A stretch of 64,000 nucleotides of DNA from Limnephilus marmoratus (Eukaryota > Arthropoda > Insecta > Trichoptera > Limnephilidae): assembly GCA_917880885.1 (NCBI GenBank), contig OU862928.1, positions 13,845,721 to 13,909,720 of the forward strand. The letters are read 5' to 3'. Positions 32,589 to 43,249 of this stretch are shown piece by piece. Position 1 is the first letter of the stretch. Every line of letters starts with the position of its first letter. The notes beneath the pieces were generated by a model. It was given only the letters and a program-made list of their open reading frames with translations, had not been told where the DNA came from and did no database searches. The position numbers and the translations under genes were made by a program.

Positions 32589-33783
32589 TGTTATGGAAAT
32601 ATTCGATGGAGAGCCAAAATGTAATGAGAACATTTGATAGAGAGCACGTTGGCGCCATTTTGTTACGGGCGAAACACGGCCCGGTTTGTAACATATTGTA
32701 ACATTATGTTTTTGTGGTGTGCAGGTGAGTTTTTAATGAGGAAGGTGATGCAATCCATTTGCAATCGTCCATCCAACTTTGTAGCTTCCCAGCTACGCGC
32801 CAAATCTTGTCACTTTGGTAACAAGATATGTTGGGGGGACGAAATCCATCCGTAGAGCAAATGAGATCTCTTTTCAAGGAGCATGGGCACAATAGGTACT
32901 TTAAATTGCAATGACATAGGGTATGACGGGAAACTTTAAAATAAAAGAGTTGCGTTATGAAAATAACAGTATAACATCTATATTTGAATTTTGGGACAAA
33001 ATTATGGTGATTAAGTTACAAGTTAAGACTCACCCCAGGTTCAGACCGTTAATAAGCTACTAATCCTAACTAAATCTCACTGACGTGCATAAGGATGGCC
33101 GACGGCGAAGTTCTTCGGAGACATCTGGACGGAGCCATCCCAAGGCCTCCGGTCCACGGGTGCTGCAGGATCTCGTCAAAGCCCGCCAGGGCGTAGCCGG
33201 CCCAAGTCCAAGAGGGCCCGTCACGATTGTTGGTCCAGGTAGTCCGTAGGATTGGTTCATTTATGGCCCTTACCCAAGGGAAGTTCGGTACCAGTCAACG
33301 TGGCAAAGTGAGCGGGACGCAAATAACAGGCTAGTCCCAACTAAAATCCTTATATTCGTAATTTAACGGGCTTTGGTCGCGGAGCGAGCGAGGATTCGCG
33401 TGTCGCTAACGGATTAGTCAATTTAATGCCGACAGGCTATAATATCACATGCGCGTACATCATGAATCGCGACTTTTTAACACGGAAGCCACCACGGCAT
33501 TCACTCAAGATTGATCCTTGATCTTTAAAATTCCAGATTGGTAAAAATATTCCGACAAACCGTCATCCCGCGATCGTTTCACAATTATTCTTTTAAAAAC
33601 TTAAAACATGGCGCTGTCACGTCCCGGTAAGGTCTCCCTGCCCTGCGAAGGCCCTACCGGAAAGTGAAGCCAACACAAAAACGGAAATCATTCCTACCAA
33701 CCTGTTGCACTCAAAGTGTGGTTGTTAAAAGAAACCATAGACAAAAATAAAAAAAAATATGCGCCGTACTTATTTTCATAACA
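32589..33783. mobile_element. Solo LTR of an LTR retrotransposon
   Basis: 1195 bases begin TGTTATGG and end CATAACA (inverted ends TGTTATG/CATAACA) and are flanked by a 4-base target duplication CATT (32585-32588 and 33784-33787). Removing it and one CATT joins the two endonuclease halves in frame at the G-D-F-N-V motif, which proves the borders. It contains a GC-rich part (33090-33320) and no protein genes, so the internal region was lost by LTR-LTR recombination. Confidence 0.85.
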
Positions 33784-34044
33784 CATTGAAGTCCCCCAGG
33801 ACCACAAACTCTGCCGTAGGGAAGCGGGGCAAGAGGTCATCAATAGTATTACTTAGATGTTTGAAGAGTTCGGACGTATCTGAAATGCTAAGGTTCGGTG
33901 AGCGGTATAGACACGCGTAAAATCTTACCGTACTGGCAAGATTGACACGCACCCACATTACGTCGAATCTGGAGTTCTCCAGATTCAACAGTCGCACACA
34001 GTTGACGTCAGCTCGGCTGAAGAGACAAACACCTCCTTTGGGTC
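33784..34044 (-). pseudogene. LINE endonuclease, N-terminal piece
   Basis: The minus-strand frame reads R-L-L-N-L-E-N-S-R-F-D-V, Y-R-S-P-N and V-V-L-G-D-F-N-V, conserved blocks of APE-type LINE endonucleases. It is cut on one side by the solo LTR and on the other by the 5' truncation of the element. Confidence 0.8.
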
Positions 34045-34425
34045 TGTACTACACCAAACAATAAAGAACAACACAAGAAGTTTCTTGTGGGCTATTCGTG
34101 ATGCAATTACAAGCCCAATGTGGACTTTCATTTCCAAACAAAATTGTGTTTCACCATGACTATAAATTTCAAATGGGGTGGCGACATACAATTTCAGGCA
34201 TGTTTCAGAGATACAATCCGCGTGCTCAATTGTCTCGAATCAAAAGGTACTAAGTCAGGGGCACATTTGTTTCTAATAAAATTTGTATGGAAGGCACTTC
34301 TAGAGTTATGAGCATATTCTTTATTTTATGGACTGAACCCTGCAAGAAATCAATGGAAAAAAGTAATATGTTTTAAATGAAAATAAACCACGGAGAAAGC
34401 TTATAAATACATTATTTATTTCCAG
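34045..34425 (+). other. Intron before A14
   Basis: Conserved intron between B and A exons, resuming after the LINE at TACTACACCAAACAATAAAG. It has GGAAGGCACTTCTAGAGTTA and the CCACGGAGAAAGC word just upstream of the acceptor. Confidence 0.6.
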
Positions 34426-34638
34426 TCACCTGCGAACTGGAGACATCAAATACTGTGAACTTCATGTGCCGCGATTCTAACTCTTCACCCATAAATTGCA
34501 CAAATAAGATAGCCGATGGGAAACCCATTTACTTTATTTGTAAGCCAGGTTACAGCCAGGTTACAGTTGAAAGAAACAACGGGACGATGTTTTGCCAAGG
34601 CGGTCAGTGGGACAAACCCATACCCCAGTGCTCTCCAA
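34426..34638 (+). CDS. Sushi exon A14, two codons longer
   Basis: A phase 1-1 exon of 213 bp instead of 207; acceptor TTATTTCCAG ends at 34425, donor GTAAGTC at 34639. The six cysteines and Trp are intact. In the loop after C..GY the sequence reads C-K-P-G-Y-S-Q-V-T-V-E-R-N-N, two residues longer than the other A exons. The DNA shows CCAGGTTACAG twice in direct succession, a small duplication plus nearby changes with a net gain of six bases, so the frame is kept. Confidence 0.85.
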
Positions 34639-34818
34639 GTAAGTCAAATGCTTGGTTCAATTATTTTTAAAATAAATACATGTATTTAAATTTCGATTTT
34701 ATTTTTTTGTGAATGCAATAATAAATGCAAATCCATGTTGTTGAATATAATCCACTTACCAATATCCGATTTGTCTCAGCAGATATAATCTATTTAATTA
34801 TTTACAATGGGTTCTTAA

Positions 34819-35238
34819 GGCTCTGCAACCGTGCCCGAAAATAAAAAGATGGAGAGATACGAAATTACGAATGTTAGAGGAGAGCGCTAACATTCACAGC
34901 GACAAAATCGATGCAAAAATTGCGAAAATGTTTAATAAAACACGACTCGTTTAATATAGAGCAAAAATCTCGGGGGCATTATCTTAAACAGCATTTAAAG
35001 AAACACTGTGATTTTTTTCATACAAATATCTTGCAAAATAATTGAATAAGAATAAGAATTTTTGGAGCATACTTTGCGATTTTTTTCTATGGAGGGAATT
35101 TTATATAATTTGCGTTTCGGCACGGGCAAAGTCTAGATATTATCTTCAAGAATAACATATATTTTTTTAAGAGCTTTAAAACTAACCGTGTTTAAGGGAA
35201 ATATGTAATAAATCGGTACAAATCCGGGTTGCGGGCCC
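34819..35238. mobile_element. piggyBac-like MITE, copy 1
   Basis: 420 bases flanked by TTAA on both sides (34815-34818, 35239-35242), with inverted ends GGCTCTGCAACC and, reversed, GGGCCCGCAACC. TTAA target duplication is the hallmark of piggyBac elements; there is no transposase. The copy at 40859 lies at the same intron position, so one insertion was later duplicated with the module. Confidence 0.82.
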
Positions 35239-35269
35239 TTAAAGATGTTCTCACTCAAATGAGAACAAT

Positions 35270-35637
35270 GCAGTTATAAAAACTGAGATGAGACGTCTTT
35301 TAACACTTTTAGCACTACTAGAATAACAACTTTATCACAAATTCACGTCAATCAACAGGTAGCAATTCACTTTACGAGCTCACGTCAATCACAATGTACG
35401 AAAGAAATGAGAATGACACAGGTAACCGAGCAATAGTTAAAGCTTGGAACGATAATAAAACAACACAATTTTTGGGGAATCCCTGACCGACCGAGCCACA
35501 CAGTTTCAAAAATATAAATAACTGACAGTGTTCGTGTGTAAAATATTTTTTTGGCAATATTCTACCTTCGTAAGTTCTTTTACGGTTGGGTGACACTCAG
35601 TGCGGGGCGCCCCCGCCGCTCCTTATCTACGCCACTG
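35270..35637 (-). mobile_element. End fragment of a CAGTGGCGTA element
   Basis: Begins with GACGTCTTTTAACACTTTTA and ends in TCTACGCCACTG at 35637, the inverse of CAGTGGCGTAGA. It contains ATCCCTGACCGACCGAG, as do 28930 and 43965. No coding capacity. Confidence 0.5.
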
Positions 35638-36265
35638 TTAAGAGACTTGTAAAGTAAAACATACACAATTTATTTTCAATTTGTTCAACAAGCTTCATAA
35701 AACCATAAAATTTACAAAAATATTTGACTAAATTTGAATACAATCTTTTAATATTATTAATAGAAAAATTTATTAACAATAAATACGAGTTTAATACTTT
35801 ATGTAAAGATACAGATATAATAATCCATAACATATCAAAGCATCAATTTTCTCAAAAATGACAGATTTCCATTTTATGATTCATAGAATTATTAATGTAC
35901 ATCTATCTCCAAGTAATTTCTTAATAGTACTTAATCTTAGTAAACAAATTGCAGTTAATAATAGATTTAAAATCAAATTAATTAACAATAAATAAAAAAA
36001 TAAATTCCTTAAATCCTTTATTTATCCTGAACAAAAATATCTGGAAGGAGTAAAATAATGTTTTTGAATAATTAAATTTTCAATTCTCTCACAGAATGTA
36101 CCAAATGAAATTCTTCCTCCATTTTATGCACATAATAAACTTTAAAAATATATTTTAAATAATAATGATAGAGATTAAAAATTTTAAAAATCTGGAGTTT
36201 ATAATTTAATAAAAAGATTCACATTTCCATTCTGAGAGGTACCAATAGTGAAAATGTTGTTCCAG
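35638..36265 (+). other. Intron leading to B4
   Basis: The last 450 bases match the B3 upstream intron; the first part (35638-35820) is AT-rich and unassigned. No gene. Confidence 0.5.
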
Positions 36266-36451
36266 GACTCTGTGAAAAGCTGAAATCGAACTCTGTAAGT
36301 TTGACATGCAATCCTGAAATGGAAAACGGCTGTCCTGACGGATCCGTTATCATCCCGGTTTGCAAAGATGGGTACAGTTCGAATAGAACTCTTGAAACCA
36401 TGACGTGCCTGGGTGGAACGTGGGATTTGCAAAAACCAATGTGTGAACTGA
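36266..36451 (+). CDS. Sushi exon B4, weak donor
   Basis: A 186-bp phase 1-1 exon, almost identical to B3, with acceptor AG 36264-36265 and all six cysteines, C-K-D-G-Y and C-L-G-G-T-W. Compared with B3 it has D-G for N-G after the third cysteine. The donor reads GTTAGA instead of GTAAAA, and its weak match may lower splicing. Without splicing the frame stops at once (TAG), so the exon is either inefficiently used or beginning to decay. Confidence 0.75.
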
Positions 36452-37129
36452 GTTAGAAAAATTTTAAAATAATATTTTCATTATATGTTTATTCTTGGTT
36501 TGCTTTCTATTTCCTATCTGTTCATCAGAGCATGTAACGCCTCAATGCCCTGTGCATTATTTTTATCCTTGATACTCGTATAAGGGGAAGTAATGAAGAA
36601 GTTCAGTTCCGAATTTTAACATACAATTGTATCTGTACACTTTTACATAATATTATTGACTTTATAAACGACAAACACCAGAGCGTCACCCATAACTCTA
36701 AATTAGCAATGGCCTAGTTTATTAAAACCTTGCGCGCACACATTCGCTAACTCATTTTTCCATCATATATCTCACTCTTCAAAACTCACATATATGTACT
36801 ACACCAAACAATAAAGAACAACACAAGATGTTTCTTGTGGGCTTGATTCGTGATGCAATTACAAGCCCAATGTGGACTTTCATTTCCAAACAAAATTGTG
36901 TTTCACCATACGATACGATACGATACAATTGTACCACCCCAGCCAGGAGTACTCCTGTCCCGGTGAGACCGGTACATCAGGGGGCACTGATTTGTTAGGA
37001 CTGGAACACGTCCTCTGAGGATAGGAAGAAGGTTGGAGTTTAATCGACCGGTATACATGGCAACCTAATAAGCCAATATTGGAATTTAGGATGGGCAGGA
37101 ATAAAGGAAAGGATTGAGCGTACATTTTT
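36452..37129 (+). other. Intron after B4, then unassigned sequence
   Basis: Bases 36452-36900 match the intron after B3. A short CGATA repeat lies at about 36910-36925, followed by unassigned GC-richer sequence with TGTACCACCCCAGCCAGGAG. No gene. Confidence 0.45.
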
Positions 37130-38400
37130 TCCCGTTCTTTACGCCTTCCTTCTTCTTGCCTCTTCTCGGCTTTTCTTGTATCTTCTCGTCTCTTCTCAAC
37201 TCTTCTTGTCTCTCCTTGGCTCTTCCTGCTTCTTCTTGGATCTTCTCGTTTCTTCTTGCCTTTCCTTGACTCTTCCTGCTTATTTTTGGATTTTTTTCGT
37301 CTTTTCTTGCCTCTTCTTTGATCTTTTTGTCTCTTCTTGTCTCTTCGTAGCTTTTCTTGTCTCTTTTCGCCTTTCCCTGGGTCTTATCGTCTCTTTTAGC
37401 CTCTTCTTGATTCTCCTCCTCTCTTCTCATCTATTCTTGGCTCTTCTGTTACTTGAGGTGATTTTTCACAAAAACGGCGCTATACAAATTATCCAATTAT
37501 TATTATTATTATTACTTCGTCACTCTTATGTTCTCCTTTTGCTTCTTCTTGTCTTCTCTTGTCTCTCCTTGACTCTTCGATATTCTCCTTTTGCTTTTTC
37601 TTGTCTCCTCTTGTCTCTCCTTGACTCTTCGTGGCTCTTCTTGTCTCTGCTTATCTCTTCCTGGATCTTTTCGTCTTTTCTTGGCTCTTCTTTGTTCTTC
37701 TTAACTCACATGTGTTATTATTGCATCCTCTTCCAAATTCTCACATTGCTGGCTCATTTTGGTTCTTCTTGCATTTTCTTATTCCTTCTTGTTTCTTCTA
37801 GATTCTAGACACCTATTGTCTCTTCGCGTATCTTCTTATGTCGTTCCTTCTCGGCTCCGTCCCTTGCAAAAGATCTCTTTTCGTTTCTTCTCGGCTCTTC
37901 TCGGTGTTTATTGCAACTTCTTGCATAGTTTAATCGACCAGTAAACATGGCAATATCAGGAATAAAGATTTTGATTGGAAGTTGTTTTATGGGTTCTGTG
38001 ACTTTCTTGCTTCTCCTGAACTCTTCTTGCTCATTTTGCTTCGTTTTGACTCTTCTTGGCTGTTTTTTTTTACTGTTTCAGTCTATCCTAGTATCTGCGT
38101 ACATCATCTTGCTAGCCTCTTCTTGATTTTTCTAGCTTCAACTTGGTTTACATTGCCTCTTTTCGCTTCTTATTGTCTTTTTTGGCTCTTCTAGTATCTC
38201 GTTGATTCTCCTGGCCATTGCAGGCGCCTTCTTGTATTATCTTGACTTTTCTTGCATTGAGGTGACATTTCTTGTGTCTTCTTGCTTCTTCTAGCCTCTT
38301 CCTGATGTTTCTTGTTTTTCTTCCTCGCGTTGCCTATTTTTGTTTCGTCTTGGCTTTTCTTATTACTTCTTGCGTCTTCTGTCTTCTTCTTTAATATAAT
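37130..38400. repeat. Pyrimidine-rich minisatellite with 15-base period
   Basis: About 1.2 kb of degenerate CTTCTTGTCTCTTCT words on the plus strand, with a rough 15-base period (five codons). Almost no A occurs over long runs in 37140-37440. Because the period is a multiple of three and stops are rare, long frames open on both strands: a Leu/Ser-rich one at 37176-37808 and a Lys/Arg/Glu-rich one at 37430-37086. They are composition artefacts unless shown otherwise. Equivalent modules lack this repeat. Confidence 0.8.
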
Positions 38401-39417
38401 TGAATCAGATAAACAAAAAGATGAATAATGGACTAAATTAACAAAAAAATTTTTTAAACAAAAAATAAAAGTGCAATATGTAACTTGTGCACCTCAGAAG
38501 AAAGCACAAAAAAGATGTATTCACTGGTAAACCGTATACAAGCCAGCCAAGCGCCAGCTGTGATCTCGGTGTATCTGAATTATTTATTTTATTATTCAAT
38601 GGAAATTTTGTTTACCGGCAAATGACAATCTGAAATATGTTGCACCTAAACGTGAGATTCTTATGGACTCCTAACAAACTTTCTACTTGTGTAACCCCTT
38701 GTCAATCATCGCGACGCATTGAATGATCAGTGCTCCGAAACATTTTCTTGCCCGGCGTACGCTTGAAGTTTGCAAACTGCAACAGACCTGTGATCTTTGA
38801 GAGCACTACTTTTCACGATCCAACGATTCCTCGCCCCTCCGCTCCACATGCGTAAACCGTTAAAACTTGTTATGTGGGAAAAAACCTTGCCTCAAAGGAA
38901 ATGAAGTAAACTATAATTAAATAAACGGAAAATAAATGAAAATGGAAAAAATATTTGAATTTAGGATCTTCTAGCAACCCATGGTTTTGGAACCACTGCC
39001 TCAAACCCAATAATGTTTATTGCCTAAACAAACCAAATCATCTGAAATGAAAACATAAAAAATATTAAACAAAAAATATTGCTATCCGCTCGGTTGAAGA
39101 GAACTCATAAATCTCGAACTAATGGCATCTGACACTTGAGCTGTTTATACATCCAAATGTATTTGGAGTTGCTTTGTCCCACTTGGCTTCACTTTTCAAC
39201 ATTAAAACAACGGCGAAGAAATCTATTGTCCTAATATGTCCTTTTTAGCACTATCAGCACGATGCAAACAAATTTGTATTGAAGGCACATCTAGAGTTTT
39301 GAGCATATTCTTTATTTTATGGACTGAACCCTGCAAGAAATCAATGAAAAAAAAGTAATATGTTTTAAATGAAAACAAACCACGGGGAAAGCTTATAAAT
39401 ACATTATTTATTTCCAG
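38401..39417 (+). other. Unassigned sequence and intron before A15
   Basis: Bases 38401-39240 are not similar to other modules as far as I can see and have no convincing frame. From about 39270 the common A upstream intron returns (GAAGGCACATCTAGAGTTTT, CCACGGGGAAAGC). Confidence 0.4.
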
Positions 39418-39624
39418 TCACCTGCGAACTGGAGACATCAAATACTGTGAACTTCATGTGCCGCGATTCTAACTCTTCACCCATAAATTGCACAAATAAG
39501 ATAGCCGATGGGAAACCCATTTACTTTATTTGTAAGCCAGGTTACATGCGCGTTGAAGGAAACAACGGGAGGATATTCTGCAGAGGTGGTCAGTGGGAAA
39601 AACCCATACCCCAGTGCTCTCCAA
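39418..39624 (+). CDS. Sushi exon A15
   Basis: An intact 207-bp phase 1-1 exon; acceptor TTATTTCCAG ends at 39417, donor GTAAGTC at 39625. It encodes T-V-N-F-M-C-R-D, I-N-C-T-N-K-I-A-D-G, F-I-C-K-P-G-Y-M-R-V-E-G, F-C-R-G-G-Q-W-E-K and P-Q-C-S-P. Six cysteines and Trp are kept. It has C-K-P-G-Y like A14 but not the two-codon insertion, so that change is private to A14. Confidence 0.86.
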
Positions 39625-39669
39625 GTAAGTCAAAGGCTTAGTTCAATTATTTTTAAAATAAATATATCT

Positions 39670-40713
39670 AAAAATAAAATAATTTAACTTTGTCTAAACC
39701 ACTTATTTGATGTGCAAATCCGACCGGTTTCGGAACAAACGTTCCTTCGTCAGGGAAAGCTTATACTAATTTGACAGTTTCGAACAATGTTTTATTATGG
39801 TAGGGGTGGAGCTGTTGCTAGATAATAATGTAGATTGGGTAGGTAGGTATTAGTGTAGAGTGGGTGGGTAGGGGAACAAATAAAAAAATAGGAATAGGCA
39901 ATGAATTATAGGCAAAAATTAAACTTTTTGGATTTAACTTTATCTATTATAAATAATAAAATCGATTTTAGTATATATCGCAAGCCAATATACACTGACA
40001 TAGTAATTCATAGGACCTCCAACCACCCTGTCTCACAAAAACACTCCACCTTCCATTCCATGATACACCGCTTAGTAAATGTCCCAATGTCTAATTATAA
40101 TTTCCTTTCTGAACTTTCAATAATAAAACAAATTGCTATAAATAACGGATATGAACCAAAATTAATTGATAACATCCTAAATAAAAAACTTACCAAAATT
40201 TCAAAAAATAAATATCTATACAATTCTAATAATATTAATGATAAAGAATGGCGTAAAATCATTGAAATATCATATCAAATGACCATATCATTGAAAATAA
40301 CCATAGTTTTGAAAAAAATTCAGGGATAAATATTCTTCATATTAATCATAAAGGAAAACGTTTAGATAACTTAGAAGCCTTGGAAATTAAAAAAAATCCC
40401 TTAAAAATAATGAATCTATTATCAACAAACAAAAAATATTGTCATATAGCCCAATCATGGATTTGTTCCCCTACCCACCCACTCTACACTAATACCTACC
40501 TACCCAATCTACATTATTATCTAGCAACAGCTCCACCCCTACCATAATAAAACATTGTTCGAAACTGTCAAATTAGTATAAGCTTTCCCTGACGAAGGAA
40601 CGTTTGTTCCGAAACCGGTCGGATTTGCACATCAAATAAGTGGTTTATACAAAGTTAAATTATTTTATTTTTCTATAATGGATAACCACAAAGTAATAGC
40701 TACATTCAAAAAT
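39670..40713 (+). mobile_element. Penelope-like element, internally deleted
   Basis: 1044 bases flanked by a 12-base target duplication ATAAATATATCT (39658-39669, 40714-40725). Both ends carry a long inverted repeat of about 200 bases (39690-39890 and 40466-40660) with AAATCCGACCGGTTTCGG and ACGTTCCTTCGTCAGGGAAA. Such C-C-G-G-T-T-T-C hairpin ends are common in Penelope-like elements. A reverse transcriptase remnant lies inside. The equivalent place in the A12-A14 introns is empty. Confidence 0.82.
39901..40329 (+). pseudogene. Penelope-like reverse transcriptase, C-terminal remnant
   Basis: 142 codons reading F-L-D-L-T-L-S, D-F-S-I-Y-R-K-P-I-Y-T-D, I-H-R-T-S-N-H-P-V-S-Q-K and F-H-S-M-I-H-R-L, the order found in Penelope-group reverse transcriptases after the catalytic core. 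After residue 125 the frame is lost. Further pieces (I-N-I-L-H-I-N-H-K-G-K, L-E-A-L-E-I) follow at 40328-40400 from the element's extreme C-terminus. The GIY-YIG endonuclease expected between them has been deleted. Confidence 0.8.
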
Positions 40714-40858
40714 ATAAATATATCTATTTAAATTTCGATTTTATTTTTGTGACTGCAATAATAAATGCAATTCCATGTTGTTGAATATAATCCACTTACC
40801 GATATCCAATTTATCTCAGCAGATATAATCTATTTAATTATTTACAATGGGTTCTTAA

Positions 40859-41285
40859 GGCTCTGCAACCGTGCCCGAAAATAAGAAGATGGAGAGAATT
40901 ACGAATTACGAATGTTAGAGGAGAGCGCTAACATTCACAGCGACAAAATCGATGCGAAAATTGCGAAAATGTTTAATAAAACACGACTCGTTTAAAACAG
41001 AGCAAAAATCTTGCAGGCATTATCTTAGACAGCATTTAAAGAAACACTGTGAATTTTTTCATGCATATAACTTTTAAAATAACTGAAACAAACGTGTTAA
41101 TAAGAATTTTTGGAGCATACTTTGCGATTTTTTTCTATCGAGGGAATTTTATATAATTTGCGTTTCAGCACGGGCAAAGTCTAGATATTATCTTCAAGAA
41201 TAACATATATTTTTTAAGAGCTTTAAAACTTACCGTGTTTAAGGGAAATATGTTATAAATAGGTACAAATCCGGGTTGCGGGCCC
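40859..41285. mobile_element. piggyBac-like MITE, copy 2
   Basis: 427 bases with the same ends (GGCTCTGCAACC; reversed GGGCCCGCAACC) and TTAA on both sides (40855-40858, 41286-41289). It lies at the same site of the A downstream intron as copy 1 at 34819. Confidence 0.82.
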
Positions 41286-41460
41286 TTAAAGATGTCCAGT
41301 TATAAAAACTGAGGTTATACACAGATGTGTTAAAAATAACACAAATCAATCAGTCAAATTATACATTTGTTAATTTTGAAGTTGTGTAAAAATTTAATAA
41401 CAAAACAATTAGAAATAGAAAATTATAAAAATACAAAGCTCACTCTAATGACAAATAATA

Positions 41461-41650
41461 CCGACCAGTCAGTGGTTGAGTGGGCATCGCGTTTGGGTCC
41501 CACTCAGGCGTTCCGTGTTCGTTCCTCGGCTGGCTAAGTCCTCCATCACGACTCAAGCAACATTTTCGACTTACTGTGGTGGTAGTAGGAGATTACCAAA
41601 TAATGTTAGGCTATTCGTAACCTGGGAATGTTTGTCTTTCTTAAAAAAAA
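41461..41650 (+). mobile_element. SINE-1, third copy
   Basis: Same position in the module as the copies at 20281 and 24314: head CCAGTCAGTGGTTGAGTGGG, GGGTCCCACTCAGG, then the shared body and A tail. Confidence 0.76.
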
Positions 41651-41904
41651 ACAAATAGAGGCAAGAGATAATAGATACAAATGATGCATGTCATAATATT
41701 ATTAGCACAACCTATTTTTTAGCAATCGCAGAACATTTTTTTTAACGACAAAAATATCTACTTCAGCACACTCTTTCTTATTATATTATAATCGACACAT
41801 TAGGGTCAGAGGGCTAAAACAGGCGAATTTTTTTTAAATATATTCAGGTGAAACAAATTATGGCGTCTTAAACAATGGGAAATCGAAACATTTATTTTAA
41901 TATT

Positions 41905-42135
41905 TTAATAATGACTCGCGGAAAATCGCCTTACACCGCAGATGGAGGGATGGATTCATACGTCCGTCACTCCTGGACACACTGACCCCCAGATTCCTTC
42001 CCACTTCTCATACCCTTTTCCTTTCCAGAACTTCCTCTCCTTCCTTTCCTAAAAAACCCTCCTCACAGCATCCAAAAGATGACATAGGCCCTGAAGGGAA
42101 TTATTTTCTTCAGGGCCTCCTGTGTAAATAAAAAT
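41905..42135 (+). mobile_element. Short element with LINE 3' hairpin tail, third copy
   Basis: Same element and same place as 24782-25005. Hairpin at 42088-42116, tail TGTGTAAATAAAA. The body includes CGTCCGTCACTCCTGGACAC. Confidence 0.7.
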
Positions 42136-42267
42136 ATGTTAATTTATCGCAAGCATTCAAACTTTTAAAAATAATCAGAAGTTAATAAAAAAGGTAAACA
42201 AAGATAAACAATTGGATAACATTATTGACAAAAGTAATATTAAATGTAATAATACTACCCAAGAAGC

Positions 42268-42668
42268 AACGGCCGGCGTAGTCCAGCGGTAAGGCTCTTG
42301 ACTAGCACTCCGAAGGTCACGGGATCGAACCCCGACGTGGCAAATAAATTTTATTTAATTAAAATGTGTTGTTTCACAATTTATTCGTTTAAAATAATAT
42401 ATAGTATATTTGCGGCACGTTATAGAGTGGATGATACTCTCAGTATCGCCCTGGCGTAGGACCACCATTCAAAATTGAAACGTTGCTTGAAATGGCGTTA
42501 GCCGTGTTTAGTGACCAAATCTGAATAGCCAGGTACTTCCCCACCTCCTTCTCCCCCATCTCCTTCCCTACCCCACTACCTTCAGCCTCACAACATACCC
42601 CAATTGGGGATGCCATAGTCCCACTGGCTCCAGACGGGAGCAGTTGGGACTCATGTAAATAAAAACTT
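42268..42668 (+). mobile_element. SINE-2, module copy
   Basis: Head GGCGTAGTCCAGCGGTAAGG and GGGATCGAACCCC, body, CCCCAATTGGGG palindrome and tail, at the same place in the module as 21083 and 25168. Confidence 0.78.
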
Positions 42669-43249
42669 ATTTTTGAGTTCCCGGCATGCGTTGTTGATTC
42701 TCCGCATGTCCTTTTCCATTCGTCCCGTTCCCTTTCCGCATCCCTTTCCCAACCCGCGTCCTCTTCCCCTCACGCGTTCCCACTCCACCTTCCCTCTCCC
42801 GACTCCCCCCGCTCGCGTTCCATATCTTCAGGCCCGGTGCATTCATTTTCAAACAGCTCGCATGCCTCCTCTTGAATTTTTTTTTTGCGAATTTTAAATT
42901 CCATAATGCCATTGCTCACCAGTAAATATGTAAAACCTTGAGGGTTGTGCTCACAACAACACACACAAAGATTCATGGCAATCGGATGAATGATTTAGCA
43001 ACGAATAATTTCATGACGTCAGAGCTCACTATTAAATATAAAAACCAACTCGGCATGCGCATATCAAATCTCCAAAGTCTCATCGCAATCGGACGAATGA
43101 ACATACATAAGGAACGCATAAGGAAAATACATACCTACATACATTCAAGCAGGCATATATACATTGATTTTTACATAAAAATATGAACCAAAATAATAAT
43201 CCTTAAAAAAATTAATAAAATAAAGTGTTAAGAATAAAGTTTTCGGACT
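42669..43249 (+). other. C/T-rich module sequence
   Basis: Equivalent to 25586-26060 without the LINE fragment: CCCTTTCCC-rich stretch, GCAATCGGATGAATGATTTA, then AT-rich sequence up to a CAGTGGCGTAGC terminus. No gene. Confidence 0.5.

Larger units (their letters stand above)
30105..34044 (-). mobile_element. LINE with APE endonuclease, 5' truncated, holding a solo LTR
   Basis: Minus-strand order: endonuclease start at about 34044 (P-K-G-G-V-C-L-F-S), solo LTR 33783-32589, rest of endonuclease and linker, reverse transcriptase, then a 3' end with a GGCCCTGAGG hairpin (30131-30161). The 5' part is missing, a usual outcome of target-primed insertion. The target is the intron between B3 and A14: the equivalent intron after B4 is uninterrupted (CACATATATGTACTACACC at about 36790). 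Most likely Jockey superfamily or I-group; not firmly assigned. Confidence 0.85.

Noticed and set aside
37176..37808. Leu/Ser-rich 210-codon frame, possibly a membrane protein
   Set aside because: It is a translation of the pyrimidine-rich 15-base repeat; the minus strand is open as well and equivalent modules lack it.
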